Under the pieces are notes generated by a model. The model did not search any database. It saw only the letters and a program-made list of their open reading frames with translations, and had not been told where the DNA came from. Source: Gammaproteobacteria bacterium (GTDB lineage: Bacteria > Pseudomonadota > Gammaproteobacteria > SZUA-229). Taken from it: a stretch of 8,614 bases of DNA. A program made the translations under genes and the position numbers. Location of the stretch: contig WTCC01000140.1 of the NCBI GenBank assembly GCA_013138755.1, forward strand, positions 1-8,614, in the 5' to 3' direction. Shown here piece after piece: positions 1 to 5,890 of the stretch. Each line of letters opens with the position of its first letter. Position 1 is the first letter of the stretch.

Positions 1-404
1 GGTTCTGTGGCAATCAGGTCATCAACCTTGAAGGCTTCTGCAATGGGGCCAGTAACAAAGCTATTGGTCGCGGTTATGATGACGATGATGTCACCTTTCT
101 CGCGATGGTGTTGTATCTGTGCGATGCCTTTCTGCGTCATTGCTGAAGTGATGTGTCTGTGCATGAATTCGTCATGCAGATGTGCTAATTCTTCCATTGA
201 AAATTGCGTTAACGGTTTTAGGGTGAAGGCGAGAAATTCTAAGATATCTAGCGTACCTTGTTTATATTCTGCATAAAAACGTTTATTTGCCTCGTCGTAT
301 GTCGACTTGTTGACCAGACCTTTTTCGACCAGGAAGCAGCCCCAGAGAAAATCGCTGTCGTTCGCAAGTAAGGTGTTATCAAGGTCGAAGAGCGCTAATG
401 CCAT
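1..404 (-). CDS. HAD superfamily subfamily IB phosphatase, N-terminal part (runs off the window)
   Basis: The first 134 codons of a haloacid dehalogenase-type phosphohydrolase are visible; the C-terminal part lies beyond base 1. The N-terminus reads MALALFDLDNTLL, giving the DxDxT nucleophile motif (Asp7 and Asp9). The second HAD motif is the segment around IVIITATN, with Thr111 as the motif II residue, followed by FVTGPIAEAF, which is typical of the SerB-like IB subfamily. The helical cap lies between them. The ATG at 402-404 is the only good start, because an in-frame TGA lies eight codons upstream; no clear Shine-Dalgarno precedes it. The gene is divergent from rppH, an arrangement I recall from pseudomonads. 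Members are annotated as phosphoserine or histidinol-phosphate phosphatase-like; the substrate cannot be told from this fragment, and motifs III and IV are outside the window. Confidence 0.9.
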   Translation of the reverse strand, partial: MALALFDLDNTLLANDSDFLWGCFLVEKGLVNKSTYDEANKRFYAEYKQGTLDILEFLAFTLKPLTQFSMEELAHLHDEFMHRHITSAMTQKGIAQIQHHREKGDIIVIITATNSFVTGPIAEAFKVDDLIATE

Positions 405-665
405 ATCTGTTCTAAAGGTTACAAGTCATCATTGGAGGACGGCATGATACGGGTTTATTGAATGCGGCTCAATGTTAACTGTAAGAGGTCATATCTAAAA
501 CATTAGAAACCACTAATATCATGCTGATTTTTCTCGGAATACTATAATTATATTATGCATTTGAACTTTTATTATTCTATTGGTCTGTTATTATCAATGT
601 AATAATAATTTTAATGGCACCCCTTAATGATAGTGATATCTAGTGTGCCTCGATGGTATTGACGA
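405..665. other. AT-rich divergent intergenic region between the HAD gene and rppH
   Basis: This spacer must carry the promoters of both divergent genes. A perfect TATAAT lies at 543-548, and an overlapping perfect TATAAT on the minus strand lies at 547-552, but neither has a convincing -35 at 16-18 bases. A TTGAAC at 561-566 also lacks a well-spaced -10. The AT richness makes such hexamers expected by chance, so no promoter is called. A small inverted repeat (ATTAG/CTAAT, 502-517) is too weak to name. No open reading frame or RNA gene is recognised here. Confidence 0.5.
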
Positions 666-1133
666 GTGATTGATTCTAAAGGTTTTAGAGCTAACGTCGG
701 CATCATCCTGAGTAATTCTAACGGTAAAGTTTTTTGGGCTCGTCGCGCCGGTCAAAAGACCTGGCAGTTTCCACAGGGAGGCATCGACGAAGATGAATCA
801 CCTATCGAAGCGATGTACCGTGAGTTACATGAAGAAACAGGATTGTTGCCTGAGCATGTAGAAGTTGTTGGTAAAACAGACGACTGGTTACGATATCGTA
901 TCCCTAATCATCTGTTGCGCAGACGATCAAAGCCCTTGTGTATTGGGCAGAAGCAAATCTGGTTTTACTTGCGTCTGACGGGGTGCGAAGGGGATTTTGA
1001 TCTGTGTTGTAGTGACAAGCCAGAATTTGATTGCTGGCGCTGGGTAGATTACTGGACTCCTGTAGATGAAATTGTGGCCTTTAAACGTAGTGTCTATAAG
1101 CAGGCGTTGCAGCAGCTGGAGCGTTTTGTGTAG
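666..1133 (+). CDS. rppH: RNA pyrophosphohydrolase RppH (Nudix hydrolase)
   Basis: This 155-residue protein is predicted to remove pyrophosphate from the 5' end of triphosphorylated mRNA, which exposes a monophosphate that stimulates RNase E decay. The Nudix box GX5EX7REUXEEXGU spans residues 38-60 (Gly38, Glu44, Arg52-Glu53, Glu56-Glu57, Gly59). Other RppH signatures are WQFPQGGI at 33-40, [19 protein letters not shown], and the C-terminal [12 protein letters not shown] followed by VAFKRSVY. It is about 20 residues shorter than E. coli RppH, lacking only the variable tail. The start is GTG, as in E. coli; an in-frame TGA at 660-662 rules out anything further upstream, and no Shine-Dalgarno is evident. 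The ptsP gene that often follows rppH in gammaproteobacteria is absent; hemJ converges instead. The identification is secure. Confidence 0.97.
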   Translation: MIDSKGFRANVGIILSNSNGKVFWARRAGQKTWQFPQGGIDEDESPIEAMYRELHEETGLLPEHVEVVGKTDDWLRYRIPNHLLRRRSKPLCIGQKQIWFYLRLTGCEGDFDLCCSDKPEFDCWRWVDYWTPVDEIVAFKRSVYKQALQQLERFV

Positions 1134-1136
1134 AGA

Positions 1137-1223
1137 AGTTGGCAGTTATCAGTTAAGAGCAAAAAATGGTTTGAATTTTTTAGTTGGTTTTTTGAAAATA
1201 CTGCCAACTGCCAACTGCCAACT
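1137..1223. repeat. Degenerate heptamer-repeat inverted repeat filling the rppH/hemJ spacer
   Basis: The right arm (1200-1223) is three exact tandem copies of ACTGCCA plus ACT. The left arm (1137-1157) is the reverse-complement heptamer, in register but degenerating: AGTTGGC, AGTTATC, AGTTAAG. The outer 11 bases of the arms (1137-1147 and 1213-1223) are perfectly complementary, and the next six match at four positions. The loop of about 45 bases is AT rich and holds a further A6/T6 hairpin (1161-1181) and one more AGTTGG. The element begins 3 bases after the rppH stop and ends 2 bases before the hemJ stop. The right arm is followed by TTTTT on the plus strand, so the structure may also serve as a terminator. 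Similar short tandem heptamers are known in cyanobacteria and elsewhere; its mobility here is unproven. Confidence 0.8.
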
Positions 1224-1225
1224 TT

Positions 1226-1648
1226 TTATAAAGGCTGTAGCTCAACCAGTAAAATAATTGCGACCAGAAGGATTACCGGAAATTCGTTAAACCAGCGATA
1301 CCAGACATGACTTCGTTGATTGTTATCGTGTTTGAAATCGTTAAGTAGTTTTCCGCAGTAGATGTGGTAGATCACTAAAACGAAAACCAGAAATAATTTA
1401 GCCTGCAGCCAGAAGGCGGAAAGAATATCAGTGCCTATCTGGTGTATCAACCAGAAGCCAAGAGCAATGGTAATGACTGCACCAGGTGTGGCGATGCCAT
1501 AGTATAGTTTCCTTTCCATAATCTTAAAGCGCTGATTACTGGCGTCATCTTTGGCATCGGCGTGATAAACGAAAAGACGTGGTAGATAGAACAGGCCTGC
1601 GAACCAGGTCACCATGAAAATAATATGAAAGGCTTTAACCCACAACAT
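1226..1648 (-). CDS. hemJ: Protoporphyrinogen IX oxidase HemJ, inner-membrane protein
   Basis: This is predicted to be the HemJ-type enzyme that oxidises protoporphyrinogen IX to protoporphyrin IX in the penultimate step of haem synthesis. From the chosen start the protein has 140 residues, the family's usual length, with four predicted membrane segments. The signature MLWVKAFHII (conserved His8) is followed by VTWFAGLFYLPRLFVYHA, then KLYYGIATPGAVIT, FWLQAKL, and the terminal WYRWFNEFPVILLVAIILLVELQPL spread over the last helix. The ATG at 1648 gives the canonical N-terminus. Two longer starts exist in frame: ATG at 1684 and GTG at 1711. The GTG has the best Shine-Dalgarno (GAGGA, 9 bases upstream) and would add 21 residues, so a 161-residue form is possible. 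The gene is divergent from argC and convergent with rppH. Confidence 0.93.
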   Translation of the reverse strand: MLWVKAFHIIFMVTWFAGLFYLPRLFVYHADAKDDASNQRFKIMERKLYYGIATPGAVITIALGFWLIHQIGTDILSAFWLQAKLFLVFVLVIYHIYCGKLLNDFKHDNNQRSHVWYRWFNEFPVILLVAIILLVELQPL

Positions 1649-1789
1649 AAGAAGTCCGTCTAGAATAAATACTAATTTAGGCATATTAACGTGCTTTAAA
1701 TAAAACTGCACTGGAATCGTTCCTCGGCGAATGATCTGAGTGCCATGATGACGTTTACAGTATGTGCTCTATCTTTGGAAATAGAATTT

Positions 1790-1810
1790 AAATGAATAAC
1801 GAAATGAATA
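1790..1810. repeat. Direct repeat AAATGAATA upstream of argC (possible ArgR half-sites)
   Basis: Two exact copies of AAATGAATA lie at 1790-1798 and 1802-1810, with starts 12 bases apart, just before the argC ribosome binding site. Each contains TGAAT, the half-site of the ArgR operator. An 18-base window at 1781-1798 matches the degenerate ARG-box consensus (as I recall it) at about 15 positions, but the AT-rich wobble positions make this weak and the right half-site TTCA is poor. This is a suggestion only. Confidence 0.25.
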
Positions 1811-1823
1811 TTGGGGAATGCAG

Positions 1824-2855
1824 ATGTTAGTGGTAGGTGTAGTAGGTGGGACGGGTTATACCGGCGTGGAATTATTACGTTTATTGGTGACACACCCGCA
1901 GGTAGAATTAAAGTATGTTACCTCACGTGCTGAATCAGGAAAGAAGGTTGCCGAACTGTTTCCTAATCTAAGAGGGTTTATCGATATATGTTTTACAGAG
2001 CCTTCAGTCGAGGCACTTGCAGAATGTGACGTTGTTTTTTTTGCAACGCCAAATGGTACAGCCATGCAGATGGTGCCTGAACTGGTTGAAAATAATGTGC
2101 GCGTTATCGACCTGGCCGCAGACTTCAGGTTGAAAGACGCTGCTGTTTGGAAGGACTGGTATGGAATGGATCACGCTTGTGTCGATGTACTTGCTGATGC
2201 TGTTTATGGTCTACCAGAAATTAATCGTGCACTGATTAAAAACGCTAAAGTTGTAGCAAATCCAGGTTGTTATCCAACAGCAGTTACTCTGGGTTTTTTA
2301 CCGCTTATCGAAAACGGTTTAATTGATGACCAACGTCTGATTGCAGACGCAAAATCAGGCGTTAGTGGCGCAGGACGTGGTGCTAGTGTTGCTACCTTAC
2401 AAGCGGAATCGGCTGAAAATTTCAAGCCATATGGTGTTGATGGTCATCGCCATTTACCAGAAATCAAACAGACCTTAGCGGGCGTAGCTGGGCATGATGT
2501 CGGTTTAACGTTTGTGCCACATCTAGTGCCGATGATTCGTGGTATCGAAGCCAGTCTATATGCGACGATTAATTCTGATGTTACTGATTTACATCAGCTG
2601 TATAGTGACCGCTATTCAGACGAACCTTTTGTCGACGTTTTGCCAGAAGGCATGATGCCAGAAACTCGAACGGTAAGAGGTGCGAATAATTGCCGCATTT
2701 CTGTGTTCAGACCGCAGCAAGGTGATGTCATCGTGGTGTCCTCAGTTATCGATAACTTGATGAAGGGCGCAGCAGGACAGGCTGTCCAGAATATGAATAT
2801 TATGTTTTCGCTGGACGAAACACTGGGTCTCAATCAGGTTGCTTTGGTACCATGA
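1824..2855 (+). CDS. argC: N-acetyl-gamma-glutamyl-phosphate reductase ArgC
   Basis: ArgC makes N-acetylglutamate semialdehyde from N-acetylglutamyl phosphate with NADPH, the third step of arginine synthesis in the cytoplasm. The N-terminal Rossmann fold opens with [18 protein letters not shown], the NADP-binding glycine loop. The catalytic cysteine sits in [11 protein letters not shown] (Cys149 from this start). [10 protein letters not shown] and GHRHLPEI (with the family's histidines) follow, then [17 protein letters not shown]. Length (343 residues) is normal. The ATG at 1824 is preferred over one at 1818 because GGGGA at 1813-1817 is 6 bases away from it but abuts the other; the difference is two residues. 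The stop codon overlaps the start of the next gene, so argC leads a three-gene operon. Confidence 0.97.
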   Translation: MLVVGVVGGTGYTGVELLRLLVTHPQVELKYVTSRAESGKKVAELFPNLRGFIDICFTEPSVEALAECDVVFFATPNGTAMQMVPELVENNVRVIDLAADFRLKDAAVWKDWYGMDHACVDVLADAVYGLPEINRALIKNAKVVANPGCYPTAVTLGFLPLIENGLIDDQRLIADAKSGVSGAGRGASVATLQAESAENFKPYGVDGHRHLPEIKQTLAGVAGHDVGLTFVPHLVPMIRGIEASLYATINSDVTDLHQLYSDRYSDEPFVDVLPEGMMPETRTVRGANNCRISVFRPQQGDVIVVSSVIDNLMKGAAGQAVQNMNIMFSLDETLGLNQVALVP

Positions 2856-3589
2856 GTATTAAGCCATTACAGACCCATACGCTTATTGCTGTAAAAAGAC
2901 CATTATTATGGTTGCTAAGTTTCACTGTAATAGCATGTATCATGCTGATATTGTTAAAGTTTTCGTTTGATTATGGGCGTAATACTGCGGGGTTTGATAG
3001 TGCAGACTCGTCTGAATACATCAATTTATTGCAGTCACAATTAGAAGAATCTCAGGCTGAAATCATTGAAACTGAACGACGAGCGACTATGCTTAAACGT
3101 AGTAGTCAAATTGATGTTGATGCTTCAGAGCAGATTAAAGACACTCTGGCGCAAGCGCAGGACGAAGTGCTCGAACTTAAAAAGGAATTGTCCTTTTATA
3201 AAAGCATTGTGGCGCCTGAACAAGGTGGCCGCAGTCTTGCGATACAGACAGTTCAACTGAGAAAAAACGAAAACGGTGACTATCACTATAAGGTAATGGT
3301 TAGTCAACGTGGTCGAAATGACAAACTTGCACGTGGTACGGTTAGTGTCCGGATCAAGGGAACGAAAAAAGGTAAGGCGGTAACGTACTCGTTGTCGGAT
3401 GTTTCAAAAGATGTGAAAACACCAATGAAATTTGGTTTTAAATATTTTCAAAAATTTGAAGGAGTGATGAACTTGCCAGCGGCGTTTGAACCGGAATCTC
3501 TTCATGTAAAAGTGAATCCAAGCACTGCCAAGATCAAAGCTATAGATGAGCAATTTGTGTGGTCAGATTTGACTGCCGGGGGAGTATGA
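2852..3589 (+). CDS. DUF6776-type membrane-anchored coiled-coil protein
   Basis: The molecular role of this 245-residue protein is unknown. It has a basic N-terminus, one membrane segment at about residues 17-36, a predicted coiled coil at about 55-118 rich in Gln, Glu and Lys, and a C-terminal domain of alternating beta-like segments (about 120-236). The junction [20 protein letters not shown] resembles the conserved core of the proteins I know as DUF6776. A topology with a cytoplasmic tail and a periplasmic coiled coil plus domain is inferred. Its ATG overlaps the argC stop (ATGA) and its own stop overlaps the next possible start, so it is probably translationally coupled on both sides. Its position between argC and a bactofilin gene is shared with pseudomonads as I remember them, which suggests an envelope role with the bactofilin. 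The family call is from memory. Confidence 0.82.
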   Translation: MSIKPLQTHTLIAVKRPLLWLLSFTVIACIMLILLKFSFDYGRNTAGFDSADSSEYINLLQSQLEESQAEIIETERRATMLKRSSQIDVDASEQIKDTLAQAQDEVLELKKELSFYKSIVAPEQGGRSLAIQTVQLRKNENGDYHYKVMVSQRGRNDKLARGTVSVRIKGTKKGKAVTYSLSDVSKDVKTPMKFGFKYFQKFEGVMNLPAAFEPESLHVKVNPSTAKIKAIDEQFVWSDLTAGGV

Positions 3590-3591
3590 GT

Positions 3592-4062
3592 ATGTTTGGT
3601 AGCAATAAAGAAAATAATAAATCATCAAAAATTAAATCATCAAAAATTGATACTCTGGTCGGCCAGGGCGTAGAGGTCAATGGTGATATAAAATTTCAGG
3701 GCGGTCTCCATCTTGATGGTGTAGTCAACGGAAATATATGCACCGCTGATGATGCTGAGGGCACGGTACTGGTTATCAGTGATCATGGCCGTGTGGAAGG
3801 TGATGTTTATGTTGCTTATGCCGTGATTAACGGTGAAGTTATCGGTAACGTTTATGCTAGTGAAAAACTAGAGTTGTCAGCAAAAGCACGCATATCAGGT
3901 AATGTTGAGTACAACCTGCTGGAAATGGCTAGTGGCGCTGAGATTAACGGCCAGATGCTTCATGCGGTTAAAGCGCGGAAGTTACCGGAAAATCCGATGG
4001 ATAAGGATGAGAGTCAGGACAATATTCATCACCTCGATGAGTCGGCAGCAGCAAAAAGCTAG
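3592..4062 (+). CDS. Bactofilin (polymer-forming cytoskeletal protein)
   Basis: This 156-residue protein has a single bactofilin domain (formerly DUF583) at about residues 20-126. The right-handed beta-helix repeats are visible as successive G-hydrophobic-x-G steps: GDIKFQGGLHLDGVVNGNI, GRVEGDV, GEVIGNV, ARISGNV and AEINGQM. Short charged tails flank the core, the N-terminal one basic and the C-terminal one acidic. Bactofilins self-assemble into nucleotide-free filaments at the inner membrane and often position peptidoglycan enzymes. The ATG at 3592 is preferred: GGGGGAG ends 7 bases upstream. An in-frame ATG at 3586 overlaps the previous stop (ATGA) and would add two residues. It is the last gene of the argC operon, and no clear terminator follows it. 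Confidence 0.93.
   Translation: MFGSNKENNKSSKIKSSKIDTLVGQGVEVNGDIKFQGGLHLDGVVNGNICTADDAEGTVLVISDHGRVEGDVYVAYAVINGEVIGNVYASEKLELSAKARISGNVEYNLLEMASGAEINGQMLHAVKARKLPENPMDKDESQDNIHHLDESAAAKS
3619..3648 (+). repeat. Perfect in-frame 15-base tandem duplication in the bactofilin N-terminal tail
   Basis: AAATCATCAAAAATT occurs twice back to back (3619-3633 and 3634-3648) without a mismatch. It is in frame and encodes KSSKI twice (residues 10-19), just before the beta-helix core. Because the unit is five whole codons, its copy number could change by replication slippage without breaking the protein. Confidence 0.9.
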
Positions 4063-4108
4063 GGCTTGATAAGACGGTTGTTGCCCATCGATGGTAGTCA
4101 ATAGTGAA

Positions 4109-4133
4109 TACTTGACTAAACTACTAGGTTAAT
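4109..4133 (+). promoter_or_regulatory. Candidate type 1 IscR-binding site upstream of erpA
   Basis: The 25-base site starts ATACTTGACTA and continues with AACTACTAGGTTAA. Compared with the type 1 IscR consensus as I recall it from E. coli, it agrees at about 20 of 25 positions, including the full left half and the GG of the right half. It covers the -35 element of the predicted erpA promoter, the usual placement for repression by [2Fe-2S]-IscR. IscR control of A-type Fe-S carriers is established in gammaproteobacteria. No iscR gene is in the window, so the regulator itself is inferred. Confidence 0.6.
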
Positions 4134-4140
4134 TTAGCAT
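4112..4140 (+). promoter_or_regulatory. Predicted sigma-70 promoter of erpA
   Basis: TTGACT at 4112-4117 (5 of 6 to the -35 consensus) and TAGCAT at 4135-4140 (4 of 6 to the -10) are separated by the ideal 17 bases. The expected start of transcription is near 4147, leaving a leader of about 25 bases before the erpA ATG. The -35 also lies in the right arm of a dyad, TAGTCAA (4095-4101) and TTGACTA (4112-4118). Confidence 0.6.
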
Positions 4141-4162
4141 TATCTAATATATTGATTAGATA
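4141..4162 (+). repeat. Perfect inverted repeat in the erpA leader
   Basis: TATCTAAT (4141-4148) and ATTAGATA (4155-4162) are exactly complementary around a 6-base loop. The repeat begins right after the predicted -10, spans the expected transcription start, and ends at the AGG (4162-4164) that is the only Shine-Dalgarno candidate for erpA. It could be a second operator or, if transcribed in full, a weak A/U-rich hairpin next to the ribosome site. No T-run follows, so it is not a terminator. Confidence 0.55.
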
Positions 4163-4172
4163 GGTTGTTTTG

Positions 4173-4553
4173 ATGGATATCCAAATAAGTTTTGCACCGA
4201 AGCCTAAAGTTATCGAAGGGGCTACGGTTGCTTTTACAGAGTCTGCGGCGAATAAAGTAAATGTTCTGGTTGCAGAAGAGAAGAACCCGAACTTGAAGTT
4301 GCGCGTATCTGTTGATGGTGGCGGTTGTTCTGGATTTCAATACGCTTTTGCATTTGACGATAATGTTAATGACGATGACACCATTATAGAAAAAAATGGT
4401 GCAACTATGTTGATCGATGTTACCAGCATGCAGTATCTAAATGGTTCCGAAGTCGACTATCTGGAAGGTCTAGAAGGCGCGCGCTTTGTTATAAATAATC
4501 CAAACGCTGACTCTACCTGCGGTTGTGGTTCATCATTTTCTATGACGCTGTAA
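4173..4553 (+). CDS. erpA: Iron-sulfur cluster insertion protein ErpA (A-type carrier)
   Basis: ErpA is a cytoplasmic A-type carrier that passes Fe-S clusters from the Isc or Suf machinery to apo-proteins, including the isoprenoid enzyme IspG. This 126-residue protein shows the three ligand cysteines: one in [13 protein letters not shown] (Cys52) and the C-terminal pair in STCGCGSSF (Cys116 and Cys118). The motif [12 protein letters not shown] and the ending SFSMTL are typical. The ATG at 4173 is chosen; a TTG one codon upstream is possible. The Shine-Dalgarno is weak (AGG, 8 bases away). The gene has its own promoter with an IscR-like box and is closed by a strong terminator, so it is probably a single-gene unit. 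The N-terminal ten residues are family-variable. ErpA rather than IscA is preferred from length, the VDGGGCSG context and neighbourhood. Confidence 0.95.
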   Translation: MDIQISFAPKPKVIEGATVAFTESAANKVNVLVAEEKNPNLKLRVSVDGGGCSGFQYAFAFDDNVNDDDTIIEKNGATMLIDVTSMQYLNGSEVDYLEGLEGARFVINNPNADSTCGCGSSFSMTL

Positions 4554-4581
4554 CTACGTTTTAACTTACAATAATTACCAG

Positions 4582-4620
4582 AGGCGTCTGATTCAAAAGA
4601 ATTAGGCGCCTTTTTTGTTT
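4582..4620 (+). terminator. Strong intrinsic terminator of erpA
   Basis: AGGCGTCTGATTC (4582-4594) pairs with GAATTAGGCGCCT (4599-4611) over 13 positions, two of them G-U wobbles, around an AAAA tetraloop. Six T follow (4611-4616), then GTTT. It lies 28 bases after the erpA stop. Confidence 0.93.
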
Positions 4621-4723
4621 AGGATATTTGAACTGTGTTTTATTTATCTGTCAAAACATTAGGTGTATAAACAATAGTTTAATAGTTTGTTAAGCTATCG
4701 GGTCTGTTTCAAAGGAAGTTGTC

Positions 4724-5881
4724 ATGAGTAGTGAATATTTACCGGGTCTGGCGGGTGTGCCAGCAACAAAATCAAACATTTCGTCTATCGACGGTGAAGA
4801 AGGTATTCTTGCCTATCGCGGTTACGACATAATGGAGCTGGCAGAAAAAAGTACTTTTGAAGAAACAGCGCTATTGCTACTCGACGGTTGTTTACCTTCC
4901 CAATCAATGTTGGATGATTTTGATGGACAGCTACGTTCAGAACGTCGTCTGAAGTATAAAATTCGTAGCATCATGAAAAATCTGCCTACTTCAGGGCATC
5001 CAATGGAGATGCTACAAACTGCTGTGGCGAGTTTGGGCATGTTCTATGGTGGCGAAGAAGTTCTTTCTGATGGTGTCGCGGGCAATGACCTTGAGTACAT
5101 TCATAGCATGTCGGTAAAAATAATTTCACGCATGGCGACTATTGTTGCTATGTGGGAGCACATCCGTAACGGTTACGATCCGATTGAGCCGCGTGATGAC
5201 TTAAGTCATGCCGCAAATTTTCTTTACATGCTTAAAGGTAAAGAACCTGATGAGATGGCAGTTAAAGTGATGGATGCGTGTTTTGTTTTACATGCAGAAC
5301 ACACTATTAATGCTTCCACTTTTGCGGCAATGGTTTGCAGTTCAACATTGGCAAGTCCATTTCTTGTTATAGCGGCAGCGATTGGTACTTTGGCAGGCCC
5401 TCTTCATGGTGGCGCTAATCAACGTGTTGTTGAAATGCTAAAAGATATTAAGCGACCAGAGAATGCGAAAGCATGGTTAGACAAACAATTAGCTGGCAAA
5501 AAAGTTGTTTGGGGTATGGGGCATCGTGAATACAAAACCAAAGATCCACGTGCGATTGTATTGCAAAAATTGATGGTTGAATGGAGTGAAAAACAAGGTA
5601 ATCTCAGTCCCGAGTTTGAGACTGCGTTGCGTTTGGAAGAAGCCTGTGAGGAAGCATTAGGTCCTAAAGGGGTATTTCCAAATGTGGATTACTATTCAGG
5701 TATTTTGTACAAGGAAATGGGTATTGCACCTGATCAGTTCACGCCTATTTTTGCAGTGTCTCGAGTGGCCGGCTGGTTGGCACATTGGCGCGAACAGTTG
5801 TCAGATAATCGTATATTCAGACCAACTCAGATTTATACTGGTGAAGAAGTGCGTGATTATACTGAAATGTCGAAACGCTAA
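4724..5881 (+). CDS. Citrate synthase, short bacterial form (methylcitrate synthase possible)
   Basis: This 385-residue enzyme is predicted to condense acetyl-CoA with oxaloacetate to citrate in the TCA cycle. It belongs to the dimeric short form rather than the NADH-regulated long form of E. coli GltA, since the N-terminal extension is missing. It opens with LPGLAGVPATKSNISSIDGE and YRGYDIMELA. Active-site residues are visible: His193 in AEHTINAST, His228 in GPLHGGAN, His267 in GMGHREYKTKDPR, Asp322 in PNVDYYSG, and arginines in SRVAGWLAHWREQ. PrpC methylcitrate synthases are close in length and motif, so propionyl-CoA use cannot be excluded; no prpB, prpD or acnD lies nearby, which favours citrate synthase. 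AGGA 7 bases upstream supports the ATG. A possible -10 (TATAAA, 4666-4671) lacks a good -35. The stop lies 9 bases from that of convergent anmK, with no terminator between them. Confidence 0.92.
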   Translation: MSSEYLPGLAGVPATKSNISSIDGEEGILAYRGYDIMELAEKSTFEETALLLLDGCLPSQSMLDDFDGQLRSERRLKYKIRSIMKNLPTSGHPMEMLQTAVASLGMFYGGEEVLSDGVAGNDLEYIHSMSVKIISRMATIVAMWEHIRNGYDPIEPRDDLSHAANFLYMLKGKEPDEMAVKVMDACFVLHAEHTINASTFAAMVCSSTLASPFLVIAAAIGTLAGPLHGGANQRVVEMLKDIKRPENAKAWLDKQLAGKKVVWGMGHREYKTKDPRAIVLQKLMVEWSEKQGNLSPEFETALRLEEACEEALGPKGVFPNVDYYSGILYKEMGIAPDQFTPIFAVSRVAGWLAHWREQLSDNRIFRPTQIYTGEEVRDYTEMSKR

Positions 5882-5890
5882 ATTTAAATG

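Noticed and set aside
7..276. Plus-strand open frame of 89 codons
   Set aside because: It lies antisense to the HAD gene, whose motifs are clear, and its Met/Cys-rich translation resembles no protein family.
1137..1223. CRISPR array or IS terminal inverted repeats
   Set aside because: The repeats are only 7 bases and tandem without spacers, and no transposase or target duplication is present in the 87-base element.
1066..1257. Plus-strand open frame over the rppH end and the heptamer repeat
   Set aside because: It is out of frame with rppH and runs through the repeat element into the antisense of hemJ.
1754..1787. TTTACA and TAGAAT as the argC promoter
   Set aside because: Both hexamers are 5 of 6 matches but are 22 bases apart, too far for a normal sigma-70 promoter.
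1696..1893. Minus-strand open frame upstream of hemJ
   Set aside because: It overlaps the argC start and the divergent promoter region and has no family resemblance.
4085..4094. Palindrome CCATCGATGG as a terminator of the bactofilin operon
   Set aside because: It has no loop and no T-run follows, so it cannot act as an intrinsic terminator; a 10-base palindrome may be chance.
4621..4723. Promoter of the citrate synthase gene
   Set aside because: TATAAA (4666-4671) and TTTAAT (4678-4683) are possible -10 elements but neither has a -35 at 16-18 bases; TTGAAC at 4628-4633 has no matching -10. One must exist after the terminator, but it cannot be placed.
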